Source: Ryuthela nishihirai
Lineage: Eukaryota > Arthropoda > Arachnida > Araneae > Heptathelidae
Direction: 5' to 3'
Length of the DNA stretch: 64,000 nt
Assembly: GCA_038380435.1 (NCBI GenBank)
Contig: JAWZYU010000020.1
Span: 46,160,307 to 46,224,306 of the forward strand
Part shown: positions 47,577 through 58,674 of the stretch, piece by piece
Position numbering within the stretch: the first letter of the stretch is position 1
Layout: each line of letters starts with the position of its first letter
The notes under the pieces: model-generated
The model's input: the letters and a program-made list of their open reading frames with translations, nothing else
What the model was told of the DNA's origin: nothing
Databases searched by the model: none
Made by a program: the position numbers and the translations under genes

Positions 47577-47892
47577 GTAAGTATTATCAATAAGAATTTT
47601 AATAAAATTTGCTTTATAGTGAAATAAACAAAGTTTACGAGTTCTCATAGCCAAATATTTCACAGGTTTTACAATAGAAAGCCATGTCAATGGGTAGGGT
47701 TATTGTTTTGGTTTGCAATAATACTGAAACATCTGGAATCTGGGTTTGAATCCTAAAACACTAATGTGGCTTTCGTCTTGGATGCTTTTTTTTTTATAAT
47801 GCACATCACATTTTATCTTTTTCTTGAATTTTGGTGACCTTCCTGGCAAAATGCCTGCAAATTAAATCACTAAAGCTATAAAATTATCATTT

Positions 47893-49312
47893 GGATGACT
47901 GAAATTTTGAATAACTTTTATGATAAAGGCATGGTTCCTAAAGATTTTACCAGAGCTATTATTATCCCTATTTTCAAAAAAGGTGATTGCAGTTCTTGTG
48001 ATAACTATAGGGGTATCAGCCTACTCTCCATTCCAGGTAAAGTTCTTTCCATGATTGTGCTTAATAGAATTAAGAATCTGGTTGACAGGCAATTGCGTGA
48101 TGAGCAATGTGGATTCAGAAGTGGTAGGGGATGTGTAGATCAGATATTTTCACTTAGGCAGATTCTTGAGAAATGTTTAGAGTTTCAGAAACCTTTGGTT
48201 GCTATCTTTGTTGATTTCAAAAAGGCTTTCGACTCTGTTGATCGTCATATTTTGTGGTTGATTGTGAGATCATATGGTATACCAGACAAGTTAGTTAACA
48301 TAATGAAAGCTCTCTATAATGACACTGAGTCATGTGTGAGGGTTGGTAAGTCTTGTAGCAATTGGTTTAGCATTACTTCTGGTGTTCGATAAGGGTGCAT
48401 TTTGTCTCCTTTTCTCTTTAGTTTGGTTATTGATTATGTTATGCGAAATTCAGTTCAAGGGAAAGATTTTGGCCTTAAATGGGCTGGAGATACGAAAATT
48501 TCTGATTTAGATTATGCTGATGATTTAGCCCTTTTGGCAAATGATGTTGATGAGATGAACTCTTTCATTCGAACTGTTGATGAGACTGGTAGTAGAGTAG
48601 GTTTGGTTATAAACAGAGAGAAAACTAAAGTGATGAAAATTGGTCAGGCAGGTTGTGATTCAGTTAATCTGAATGGTTGCAGTCTTGAGCAGGTGTCACA
48701 GTTTAATTACCTTGGGAGCTGCGTAACTGATACTGGTGATGTGCGGCATGAGATTAACAGACGAATAGGTATTGCTGCCAGGACTTTTAAGAATCTATGG
48801 AGATTGTGGAGAAATAGGCGTATACACCTTAAGACTAAAATTAGACTGTATAATAGTTTGGTTCTTTCTAGGGTTAGTTATGGTAGTGAAACTTGGACGC
48901 TGTGTAAGCAAGATAACAGGAAACTAGATGCTTTTGATTCTAGATGCTTACGCAGTATCTTGGGTATTAGGTGGTTTAACTTTGTAACTAATGATGAGGT
49001 TAGGCAAAGGAGTCTGCAACCTCCTTTAAGCAGCATATTGTGCAGAGAGAGACTCCGCTGGTTTGGCCATGTTGCCCGTATGGATAGTTATAAATTGGCG
49101 AATAAGGTTATGAACAGTGTGCCTAGAGGCCTCAGAAGGAGGGAAATGCACCTAGGATGCAGTGGGCAGACAATGTCAAACAGGACCTTGTTAGAATTGG
49201 TGTACAGTGGCCGGATGCAGCAGATGTAGCTCAGGACAGATATGCTTGGAGAATTAAACTGCGCGGTCTGGTTGGACCTCCGTAGCCCATGGCGGCTTGA
49301 GGATGATGATGA
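47893..49312 (+). mobile_element. LINE, 5'-truncated, best-preserved copy of its family
   Basis: A single frame from 47895 to 49229 is broken only by TAA at 48390-48392 (expected Gln in G-V-R-Q-G-C). RT blocks are I-I-I-P-I-F-K-K-G-D, C-G-F-R-S-G-R-G, F-V-D-F-K-K-A-F-D and the catalytic Y-A-D-D (near 48515). The C-terminal part has L-R-S-I-L-G-I-R-W-F. After a frameshift near 49150 the end reads Q-W-A-D-N-V-K-Q-D-L. The tail is (GATGAT)n. The flanks share ATAAAATT followed by a near-match, a possible duplication. The clade is uncertain. Confidence 0.9.
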
Positions 49313-49632
49313 TGATAAAATTTTCAGTGTCTCGTAGACTTTCTTGTAAAAAAAAAAAGCAGCTTTATCTCTGCTGTAATAAGCATGCCCAAAACCAAAG
49401 AACTCAATGTTTTTGGTTTCACTTTCAGGAAATATTGCAATGAATGATGTGATGAATGATAAAACAAAATTCTGGAAAGATTAGAATAGGTTTAAACCAG
49501 AAAAGAGAGAGTAAAATGAAGAAACAAAATAAAAGAAGGTTTTTAGTTAATTTTCAGGAGCGTTTCAAAATCTTTATGGGGAAATGCATTGGTTACAATT
49601 TAGAGCAAATACGTGAACTGAAAATAAAAAAA

Positions 49633-49718
49633 AATCCCCTCAAGCAGCTGTTTGCTACAGAGGTCTAACAGGAGTTTGTTAATTTAATATGCCACAGTAG
49701 AAGGACTATGAGGATGGT
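49633..49718 (-). mobile_element. SINE-B copy, truncated
   Basis: It includes ATCCCCTCAAGCAGCTG and ATATGCCACAGTAGAAGG, and is followed directly by a diverged SINE-A. Confidence 0.78.
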
Positions 49719-49723
49719 GAAAG

Positions 49724-50076
49724 TTGTTGTTTTATCTCTGAATGGAATTTTTTTTCACACAATGCACTAAATGATCAGGTCACAAGTACTCCAAGGGCTC
49801 TGAGATGGTTGGGGAGAAAGAGACCCACTTGATGGTAGTCTCTTGTCTGGGCTGTCTAATGTGTTCTTTAATATGCACAGGTTATGGCTCTCCTGCATAT
49901 GGGGTCATGGTTTTACATCCCATTCAATGAACAGCAGCCTTTCAAGCCCATTGGTGCCTTCTTTCTCACTGAAGGCAAAATGCATTAGCAGAGATAAATG
50001 TCAATGCTGGAACAGTTGGAACTTAGAATTGCAGATTGCAAACCTGGTGTGCTAGTGACTTGGCCACACCCACTCT
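49724..50076 (-). mobile_element. SINE-A copy, minus strand, diverged
   Basis: It has a recognisable tail (TTGTTGTTTTATCTCTGAA), body (TTTAATATGCACAGGTTATGG) and decayed head (GTGACTTGGCCACACCCACTC). It directly follows a SINE-B fragment. Confidence 0.78.
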
Positions 50077-51209
50077 CTGAAAACAAAGGATCGCTTCACA
50101 TGTATAATGTAAACAGAACTGATTATATTGAATATGAGTACTAAGAAATGGCAATCTGAGCAGTAACAGGAATTCTTTATTTTGTAGCATATCAAAATAT
50201 GCATTAAATTGAAGAGGTAAATATTATTTGTTGAGTTAAACTTATTTGTATAAGATTTACATGAAAAAATTTCAAATGAGAATTTCCATTTTGTTAATTT
50301 TTCATTTGTTATGTTAGTGGTGGTTACCAATGATGATGGGATGTCTGATATTTTGAAATGCTGTTTAGCACTGATGCAGTATTAAGATTAAAGTGGTCGT
50401 CCATAAATTACATAATCCTGTTTTGGCTGAATTAAAACTCCTTCCCCATATGTACCATTTTTTCCCCAAACTTAGGTTAGAACATATTTGAAACTAAATT
50501 CTTTTTATTAAATTCTTGGTAAAATTTTATTTAGTGATCATAGATACACACTCAATTGCAGAATTTTGAAAGAAATTAAAATAAATCTGCTTAGATTCAC
50601 TATTAGCTGGAACTTTTTTTTTGTAGATTAAGAGATAAATGAGAAATTTATCGATAAATTAATTTTAATCAAAGTTTTTAAGCTTCAGGCATTAAGAGCA
50701 GATTATAATTTTTAAAGATTCATGTCAAAGTAGCTTTATGAAGTTATACATTTAATTTTTTTTTGAACTAATTATCCAGTTACTGTGAAGACATCAATTA
50801 AAATCTGGACAAGGCTGATATGGCTTTCCAACTTTAGTAATTCATAACTCATCATTGCTTTTAAGATATGCATTTTACACATTTATGCTGAATGTCTGCG
50901 TCATTAAATTCTCTGTATGTTGTTATGTAATGTACGCATTTATCTACATTTTTTAAAATACTACCTTGAATTTCACAATCTTGTTGAAAATCACTAAATA
51001 ATGACTGTAGAAAAGATATTCCAACAACTTCCAGCAAAATAGCAATTGTTTTCCCAAAGAAACGGGTAAGAAATAGAATGGCATACCACCATATTTTCAT
51101 TAGTTAATGTATTTGTGTAAATATATAATATACAGTTTTTTTAGTTAAATTTTCAAATTAAAAGCAGAATTTAAACAGAGTTAAATTATTATTATTATTT
51201 TTTTTTCAG

Positions 51210-51281
51210 GATAACTTCCAAAAGCTTATTTTAATCCAGAGCAGTATTTTGGGTCATAGAGAAATTATTAAACCCGGCAGA
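51210..51281 (+). CDS. FGD6: FGD-like gene, end of DH domain
   Basis: The exon has 24 codons between TTTTTTCAG and GTAAGT. It reads D-N-F-Q-K-L-I-L-I-Q-S-S-I-L-G-H-R-E-I-I and ends K-P-G-R. In FGD proteins this NFQKL..IQ..L.GH.EI..PGR segment links the DH domain to the first PH domain, so a PH exon should follow. None is visible to the end of the window. Confidence 0.92.
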
Positions 51282-51769
51282 GTAAGTGATTTTCATTATT
51301 TCTAACATGCAAAAATATTTGTTTGTCTATTTGTTTCATTACAGTGTCATGTTTTACTTCCGAATGGAAATTTTTTTGCTCAATAGTTTAAATGATATGA
51401 TTATAAGACATAAGAAGCAATTCTCCAAACAGCATTGGGCTTTTGACAAACTGGACAGTTCTTACAGGCTGATGGGAACTTTCCTGTCAAGGCCAGTGTT
51501 ACAAATTTAGCACTTTTTTTTGTTTTAGCATCAAATTATCTGTTTTACCACCTAACATCTTTCCCCACACTTTTGAATTCCTTTTGGCATTATTGGCATG
51601 TTTTCCTTTATCACATCATTGATGACATAACCATGATATTGCTGATTTTGAAATGGGAGCAAAAGAAATACTATGAATATGAATTTTCAAAAGCCACAGT
51701 GAAACAGGTAAAATGTTTGGACACATACTAATTAACTTCTGATGCTACCCAGACCTCTCCAATGAAATG

Positions 51770-51978
51770 TTTAATGACATTAAACTGTGACACCATGTGC
51801 AGGAGAGCCATATTCTGTGCATATTAAAGAACTTGCTGGATGGTATTGACGAGAAGCTACCATCTATCTCCTAACATTATCCAGCCCTGTCCTTCTCTGA
51901 GCCTTTGAGGTCCTTGTGGCATGGTCATTAAGCCCATTGTGTGCATAAAAATGCTCCTCAGAGGTAAAGCAATCCAAA
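51770..51978 (+). mobile_element. SINE-A copy, 5'-truncated and diverged
   Basis: It matches the body from GTGCAGGAGAGCCATA through TTCTCTGAGCCTT to AGAGGTAAAGCAATCC. No clear duplication was seen. Confidence 0.75.
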
Positions 51979-53156
51979 CCAACCATAATAACAGAATATG
52001 CTACTCTCAAGACCAGGTAGTTGATATGGATGTAATTTTTTCACTAGCTTATTTTTCTTAAAATGCATATGATAGTGGAGAAAAATAAATCTATACTAAG
52101 TTAAAAAAGAACTGTTATACTTATTTAATTGTAATTCACAGATGTGTAAAAAATTAAATTAAATTTTTGGCATATGCTGCAAAAAATTTGTTGTAATTTT
52201 AATTTATTTTTAGATGTTGTTTAATGGTTTTAACAAAGTGCATAGAGTATCCTTAAAACTTTGAGATTCAACAGAAAAATTGTGAACAACTCTTTTGCTA
52301 AGTAAAACCGAAAGATAACTTTGGTTCGTTTTTTTTTTATAGCAGACAGTGGAACTTCTGAATAAAATAGGGAATAAATTAAAATTCACATTTTAAATAT
52401 AAAAGCAATACTAAATTAATTTTGAAAACCTAATTCTTAACTCTCACAATGTTATGTTTCTTAAAAGAAGTTAGTAAAAATATTACAACTTTATTTTCTT
52501 TGTATGAAAATAAAAAACTTGCCAAAATTATAAGATCCCCCTTAACATCAAGGAAATCAGATGTAGATAATGCTAACAAACATATTTTCAGCTATTTACC
52601 AGCTATTTTAGCCCTCTTACACCCTTCTTATTCTTTGGTACTTTACACTAATGAGTAAGCTACAACTAAGGCTAAGTTCTCATTGATATAAGATGATATT
52701 AATATTTTATTAGGTTTCCAAATAATTTTTTATGCCTTCTTTTAACCTGTTGCTGCTTGCACTCAAATTACTTCAAAATAGGTGTAATGAGAACTGTCTT
52801 ATTGCTGTGCAACTCTTTGAGCAAAGTGTTTTAAAATGTTCAGTATTTAAATATAAGGGATACTTTCCAATAGTTAATACTGAACACTATTCAGTATTTA
52901 AATCATGACTCAATATAACTAAGAAATATAATTAAAATGGGGAAAATTCTTTACCAGACAGAATATGTTAAATTTTTTTGTACCAAAATGTAAATATTTA
53001 ATTTTAGATACACTTCACAATTTGACTTCTCCATAAAGTCACTGGAGATAGATTTTATTTTATACATTTTCCCAATGACAGGAAATGATGAAAAATTTAG
53101 CAACCATTCCATCACTTTTTGGTGCTTTTCTAGAATACTTGCAGCATTTTTAGCAG

Positions 53157-53209
53157 AAAGGAATTGGCAACACTAGTCAAAGACTAGTGTTAATGTTACC
53201 AATTCCTTT
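53157..53209. repeat. Strong hairpin (two perfect stems)
   Basis: The outer stem AAAGGAATTGG/CCAATTCCTTT (11 bp) and inner stem AACACTAGTC/GACTAGTGTT (10 bp) are separated by an asymmetric bulge, with a 3-nt loop. There is no coding sequence. It may be a miniature element or an unstudied RNA structure. Confidence 0.75.
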
Positions 53210-54974
53210 GAAATGAGTTTGAAAAGTTTTTATTTTGTTCACAGGCACTATTTAAATAATGCTTTCTTTCATTGTTGTATGGCCACAGGTTCAGTAATAT
53301 TTTGACATTGGCATTGAGCAGACTGAAATCATAGTCATGCAACACTTGAAAGTTGCATTTTTGTTACAAGCCACTGATGATGCCTTTTGCTAATGGGCCC
53401 AGACAGTAACTCATAAGTGCACATATCATTTCTTTGGAATATTGTACTCACATCAACACCATTGCAGGATACAATCTGTGTCCAACAGTTGGTATGTGTT
53501 TATTCCTCATGCACCTCTAGTCACACAAAACAGGTGAATGTATGGTCATTTTTTTTCTCTTATAACCATGAAAAATGAAATACTGTAATCAAAATGAATG
53601 TGGAAATTTCAATAAGCAATACAATTTTGTTACCAAATGCTGTGAAAGTGAATGTAATAAATTAATATTATATGCAGCATATAATTTATAACGTTCAATA
53701 TATAGTAGCATTTAAAAATCATTAGTCATTTTCAAATTCAAACATATTTTTTTCAAAATTATTTGCCCCAGAATATCCAAATTATACTAAATTATTAAAG
53801 TATTGGAACATTTCCATGTTGGGTAAATGTAGAGTTATATTCAAAGTTTCCTAACTATGAATTAAGCCTTTTACAGCAAAATATCAAAGGAAATAGAAAA
53901 ACTTTCCTATTAAAAGAGTTCTGGAAGCAGAAACATTTAACAGCAATGTTGATAGTCATGAGAATTTACCTCAAAAGTTGTAGCAAAATGGCTTGCTAAA
54001 GCAAATGTAATTTTAGAAGTTTATGTAATAGTTTTTTAGTTTCTACCAATTTTGTAACACTGTTTAGGACTAGCATAACAGCAGTTGTCAAATATATTAG
54101 CTTCGATAACTCTTCAAATATGAAACAAATATCTTTTAAAATAGAGATTTGAATAAATTTTATTAAGATCTATAATTTATTTCATTTTCTATGCAAAGCT
54201 TATTTTTAAAGTCACAGAGCTTAAAATGCAGTTTTTCATTCACGTAATGTGGTAGTGTCCCAATATGTCTAATAACATGCTTTGCATCCTTGTAATCCAC
54301 ATTCTTTAAAAGTTTGCTTTCAATTGACAGGAGAGGGAGTTTTTTTCAACTGCTCTTGGAACATGATATTTGCAATGAGTTATTTACTCCTTAGAATTGG
54401 AAAGACATAATTTCGTTACCACTTAAATAAACAAAATGTAATACTTGAATGCTGGTGCTCCTAGGCAAGTACAATGCACCTTGTTGGAAATATGACCCTG
54501 TGTTTATAGTCAACTTTTGTCTGTACCAATCAGTAAATAGCTATCCTAACACATTCAACTGTTACAAAACTGCCGTGTGAAATATTCAGACAAATTTTTT
54601 TTTATTGTGGTAGTGTAAGGGCAGGAATTTAAAATATTCTATATGATTTGTAAATAGGTAGTAAAAATTTGTCAGTTTCAAAACATATAGAAATTAAGTA
54701 TATAAGAATTATGACAGATACAATTGTTTGTTGATGATTGTGTTGTTGATTTGATATGTAATAATAGAAGCATTTATATATAAATTGCAATGAATTTAGA
54801 TTTAAAATCTTGCATGTTCAGATTTCTGATTTTATGGATTTGTGCATCCAGTCAAATGTAGTAGGACTCTTAACATTAAGGGGAAGGAGATGCACTAAAA
54901 ACATATAAAAGGAGCTGCTGAAATGTGTACTTTAAGCATATAGTGCAGTTTTTTTTTTTTTTTTTCAAAAGCTT

Positions 54975-55076
54975 TATAGATCCCAGTGGCTGAGTTGTTA
55001 GCTTACTTGGTAGTGATCTGAGTATGAGCCCCAGGTAAGGAATGGATGCTTATTTTCTGTGTTGTATTTCTGCTGA
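54975..55076 (+). mobile_element. SINE-B partial copy (head)
   Basis: A diverged head (CAGTGGCTGAGTTGTTAGC, then GAGTATGAGCCCCAGGTAAGG) is followed by TATTTCTGCTGAG, where the complete copy starts. This arrangement looks like one element inserted into another of the same family. Confidence 0.65.
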
Positions 55077-55278
55077 GCCGTCCCATGGCCGAGTGGTTAG
55101 TGCGCATGGCTACTGATCTAAGGGACCTGGGTTCGAGCCCCGGATAAGGCATGGATGTATGTATCGTTTTTCTGCTGAGGTCCTGCCATCCTCTCAGACC
55201 TTCTACTATAGCATATAAACTGGCAGGCTCCTGTCAGACCTCTGTGGCAAGCAGCTGCTTGAGGAGGTATTTATTTTT
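55077..55278 (+). mobile_element. SINE-B, full-length reference copy
   Basis: It begins with a tRNA-like head: box A TGGCCGAGTGGTTAG, of the kind seen in tRNA-Ser/Leu, and box B GGGTTCGAGCCC. The body runs from TTTTTCTGCTGAGGTCCTGC to CAAGCAGCTGCTTGAGG, with a T-rich TATTTATTT tail. The family is repeated at least ten times in the window. Confidence 0.88.
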
Positions 55279-55362
55279 TTTATTATATTTCTGCTGAGTT
55301 TTCATCTTCACAGATCTCTTGTGTGGTGCATTTTACTGACAGGCTTCTATTAGACCTATTTA
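55279..55362 (+). mobile_element. SINE-B partial copy (body), probably the other half of the interrupted element
   Basis: It reads TATTTCTGCTGAGTTTTCATC, then ACAGATCTC and GACAGGCTTCTATTAGACC. It resumes where the copy at 54975-55076 breaks off, so the complete SINE-B appears to have inserted into an older one. Confidence 0.65.
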
Positions 55363-55382
55363 TTTCTTTTTATACACACATA

Positions 55383-55968
55383 CCAAGTGATCAATAAATT
55401 ATGACCACCCCATGTTACATCAATGGGACACTAACTTTGAAGCTCTAGAACTTTTAAAATAAGCATTTTATAAGAGAATATGGCTGAAGATAATTAAAGA
55501 TCTCAATCCAATCAATCTAAATCTTGATTTTAAATAATATTCTTTTTAGTGTTTAAAAGAGGTATGAAGGTTTAAGCATTTCAGAGCAGAATAGCATCGT
55601 GTTTTAAGAAATTTATCAAAAATTTTCATACGTATTCTTTTGAAATTTGTAGTTTTTATAAAATGGTTTGAAATCATACTGATTTCAATTTCAGTTAACA
55701 TCAAAGGTAAATTCTTTTGTCTAACATTCCTATTGTTAATTGTTCAAACTGTCATAACTCTTTAAATACTGAAGGAATATTGTTGAAAATTAATATTTGA
55801 TAGAATACATTGAGATTTAGCTTTAGTCATGTTTTCTAAAATTCACATTCATAAAACTGTCATAAATTTTGCATTTAATAAAACTTATTTTTAAACTTGT
55901 GGAGCTTGGAAGTTAGCATCCCATTGACATACATGGAGTGAGGTGGTCATAATTCAATGATCACTCAG
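55383..55968. mobile_element. Tc1-like non-autonomous element with long terminal repeats
   Basis: The ends AGTGATCAATAAATTATGAC and the inverse of GTCATAATTCAATGATCACT are continued inward by a shared CATCAATGGGA/TCCCATTGA word, giving terminal repeats of about 60-70 bp. There is no transposase. The ATTATGACCACC core is the same as in the two defective Tc1-like elements. Confidence 0.75.
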
Positions 55969-56493
55969 TCTATATGTGTTATTCAATTTATTAATTATGA
56001 GCACTTCGTTTCTTCAGTCATTTTGCATTTTAAAATAAATGCAAAATATGTTTTGGAACAGCTGTGATCTACTTTAAGTTATTCCTCAAAGTATTGGAAA
56101 GATTACTGAAAAACCTCACAATTGCAAAAATCCACTACTTCATCAAGAACTGTTATCTACACTGGTGTCCAAAAGTTAAGCATAGTTGAAAAAATTGCTA
56201 AAATGAAAAATATGAAATGATAGAATGACATTGGTGATATAGGCAAATGGACTATGGAAGAAAGAAACAAATGTGCAATATAACTGACATAAAATACAGG
56301 ATAAACTGAAGCTGTTGTTCAATAGAGTGGCAATTAGAGAAGTTACTTGGAGATGCATTTGCTCATGCATGAGATTTCAGTAAGGTGTCTGAAACCCCTT
56401 ACAGTAATACAAGTGTCACTTAGGTGTTCCATGCTGTTGATAAGGGCAGTGAGAAAGTCCTGGAGCATTTAATCCCACACATGTACAAGAGCA

Positions 56494-56575
56494 GATCGGG
56501 GCTGGGGTGGCTCAGTTGGTAGTGTGCCAGACTCATAATCTGCAGTTCCCAGGTTCAAGTCCCAGCTGGGCTCTG
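56494..56575 (+). mobile_element. SINE-A head only (tRNA-Met-like, CAT in anticodon position)
   Basis: Only the tRNA-like part is present: box A TGGCTCAGTTGG, the segment GCCAGACTCATAATCTGC and box B GGTTCAAGTCC. Its CTCATAA loop carries CAT, whereas most other copies have CGT. That supports elongator tRNA-Met as the ancestor. The acceptor and T stems do not pair fully, so it is not called as a working tRNA gene. It lies about 160 bp before the full-length LINE. Confidence 0.75.
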
Positions 56576-56737
56576 TTTTAGAAGTCTTTAAAAAAAATGC
56601 ATGAAATATGCACAAATTAATAATTTTTTGCTTCCATTACCCTTACTGGCAATTTCAAATGGGGGAATGCCTCCTTGCTTAGGAGATACCCCTAGATCGA
56701 GCCCTGGGGTAAAATCAAGGTGAAATTAGGACTCAAA

Positions 56738-56830
56738 CCCCTCGATGCGAGAGCCTGTCCGTGGTGAGGGGACCACCCTGTGAAGGTTCCGCTGGCTCGG
56801 TTACCTTCACAGGGTCCTAAATGCTCGCCC
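56738..56830 (+). ncRNA. Candidate HDV-like self-cleaving ribozyme at the LINE 5' end
   Basis: By eye the sequence folds in the HDV order. P1 is CCCCTCG (56738-56744) with TGAGGGG (56765-56771), 7 bp with one G-U. P2 is GCGAG (56747-56751) with CTCGC (56824-56828). P3 is GCC (56753-56755) with GGT (56763-56765, sharing its last base with P1), around a 7-nt loop. P4 is a perfect 13-bp stem (56775-56787 with 56803-56815). The strand between P4 and P2 holds CCTAAA, where the catalytic C followed by TAA or GAA is expected (C at 56817). P1.1 could be GT (56757-56758) with AC (56772-56773). HDV-like ribozymes are known at the 5' ends of R2, RTE, Baggins and L1Tc retroelements, where they release the RNA 5' end. 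Confidence 0.55.
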
Positions 56831-57412
56831 GCGTGTTTGCCGTGCGCGGAGACCCATGTCCCTGGAAAGGAGGATCCTGGCAGTTGCTCAGGGGTCCCCG
56901 TCTTCTCTCTCCAGCTCATGACTGTTGGGGTCCCCTTTGGCCTTATTGCCATTGGGGAGCCTGTCTGTGCGACCCGGGGCTGCTGCTATACACTGCTTTG
57001 GCCTCTGCTTCAGGTAAACGGGAGGTCCTGGGGCGGCCCCCTCAGGATCAATCGGCTGGTGGGCTGGTCCTGCTAGGGTCAACTATGCAGATTGGTGAGT
57101 AACCTTGTCCACCGTCCGGACAACGGTTTGCGAGTTTCCCCACACATTTACTAATTTTGTAGTTTTCTTCCTTTTGTGAGGCCAGCTCTTGCCTCACACT
57201 TTATTGCTTTGTTGCTTCTTTCCTTTTGTGGGAACTCTGACAAGTTTTCCCACCATTTCTCTTTTACTTTTCCTTTTTGTTTTGTAGTGAGGGCTTGGCT
57301 CACTGGCTGTGTGGGTATGGTGCCCGGGCAGCCCTGGCGCCCAACTGGGCGTCCCCTTGTTGGACTCCATGGTGGGTGGGGACAACGGGCACTGAATCCC
57401 TCAAAAACAACC

Positions 57413-58673
57413 ATGAGTACAACTACTCATAATTCATCGATCAATGCTGCGAAGAGGGCTTGCCATGAACCCCCAACTTCTTTGCCTTCGTCTTCGTGTA
57501 TGTCTCAGTCTCCGAAGTTCCTGATCATCCACTCTACGGGTGATCAGGTTCTTGGGGACATGTCCCCTTTTTTTATAAACAAGGGTATTCAAGGTCTTGC
57601 GGGAGAGCCGAAATCTGTCAAGCGCCTAAGATCTGGTGACTTGCAGGTGGAGACTGCGTGCTCCAAGCACTCGGAGCTTTTATTAAAGGTTACAGCGATT
57701 GGTGGAGTGGCAGTCGAAGTCACTCCACACAAAACGCTCAATTCCTCCCGGGGCGTGATCTCCGAGTGGGGCCTCCTCAAGGTTTCTGAGGAGGAAATCC
57801 TCTCGGAGCTTTCAGCCCAGGGGGTGATCGCAGTCCACCGGGTTTCGTCACGCCGTAATGGAAAGTTAGAGCCCACCAGGGTACTAATCCTAACTTTCAA
57901 TACACCACGCCTGCCTACTTCCATCAAGGCAGGATACTTACACTGTGAGGTGCGGCCATTTATACCCAACCCTCTGCGTTCTTTCAATGCCAGAGGTTTG
58001 GCCATGCCCGCACCGCATGCCGGGGCAAGCCCACCTGTGCTCGTTGTGGCAGTCAGGATCATCTCGAACCTGACTGCACAGCAGAAAAGGCATGCTGTGT
58101 AAACTGCCGTGGTGAACATCCGGCGTACTCCCGCGACTGTCCGAAGTGGCTGGAGGAGAAAGAGGTACAGCGCCTCAAGACCCTTCATAACATCAGTTAT
58201 CCAGAGGCGAGAAAGCTCGCTGCACCGCCTGCCCCACCTGGCAAGGTCTCCTATGCCGGTGCGGTTGTCGGAAAGCCCATCGTTAAGATGGCTTCTGTGG
58301 CGGTGCAGACCGACATCAGCGTTCCACCAGCTGAATCTTTCTCGCCTGCTGCCAAGTACCTCTTGACGCAGGCGAAGCCGATGTTGGTGTCAACCTCGAC
58401 ATCGACACCGGTTTCTATTCCTGTGTCTGTGCCTTCCACATCCACCTCCGGAAGGCCCCCTCCACCCCGCCTACAGACAGCAAGACCTACAAAACCCAAG
58501 GGGCCCCCGCCGGGGCCCAAAAAGAAAATTTTACCTCCTCGTTCGGCGGTCTCTGATCCATGTTGCTCGGACGCCTCCGAGGACATGGACACCGACCGCC
58601 CTAATTTTCCAAAACCGTCGCTGGCGACGGTTAAAATAATCGCAAGTCGTCCGCCAATTCTTCTAAGACCTGA
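57413..58673 (+). pseudogene. LINE ORF1 (nucleic-acid-binding protein with CCHC knuckles), frameshifted
   Basis: The start ATG at 57413 follows ACC and opens a frame to about 57977. It contains a fold common to LINE ORF1 proteins (G-V-I-S-E-W-G-L-L-K-V, then I-A-V-H-R-V-S-S-R-R-N and V-R-P-F-I-P-N-P-L-R). A one-base loss near 57977 shifts the frame. The downstream frame then shows C-Q-R-F-G-H-A-R-T-A-C-R-G and C-A-R-C-G-S-Q-D-H, with a third C-V-N-C-R-G-E-H-P, the CCHC zinc knuckles that bind RNA. The tail is proline- and serine-rich. A TGA at 58671-58673, one base before the ORF2 ATG, looks like the original stop but is in a third frame, so a further indel is likely. Confidence 0.8.
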
Positions 58674-58674
58674 G

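Larger units (their letters stand above)
47577..51209 (+). other. Intron 6 of the FGD-like gene
   Basis: It contains a 5'-truncated LINE, a SINE-B fragment and a diverged SINE-A. Nothing is recognised in 47580-47890 or 50080-51200. Confidence 0.6.
5303..51281 (+). other. FGD6: Gene span: partial FGD-type RhoGEF gene, seven visible coding exons
   Basis: Seven exons join in one frame. Introns 1 and 2 interrupt a codon after its second base, intron 3 falls between codons, intron 4 is again after the second base, and introns 5, 6 and 7 fall between codons. Donors are GTAAGT, GTAAGT, GTTAGT, GTGAAT, GTTTGT, GTAAGT and GTAAGT; every acceptor is AG. The joined product has at least 2,360 residues: an acidic, repeat-rich, proline-rich N-terminal region and then a DH domain. 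FGD proteins are Cdc42 exchange factors with DH, PH, FYVE and PH domains. Only the DH part is in the window, so the last intron is longer than 12.7 kb. The FGD6 assignment rests on the DH sequence and the very long N-terminus; FGD5 is the main alternative. Confidence 0.8.

Noticed and set aside
56494..56575. Functional tRNA-Met gene
   Set aside because: Boxes A and B are present, but acceptor and T stems do not pair properly, and the sequence matches the heads of a repeat family.
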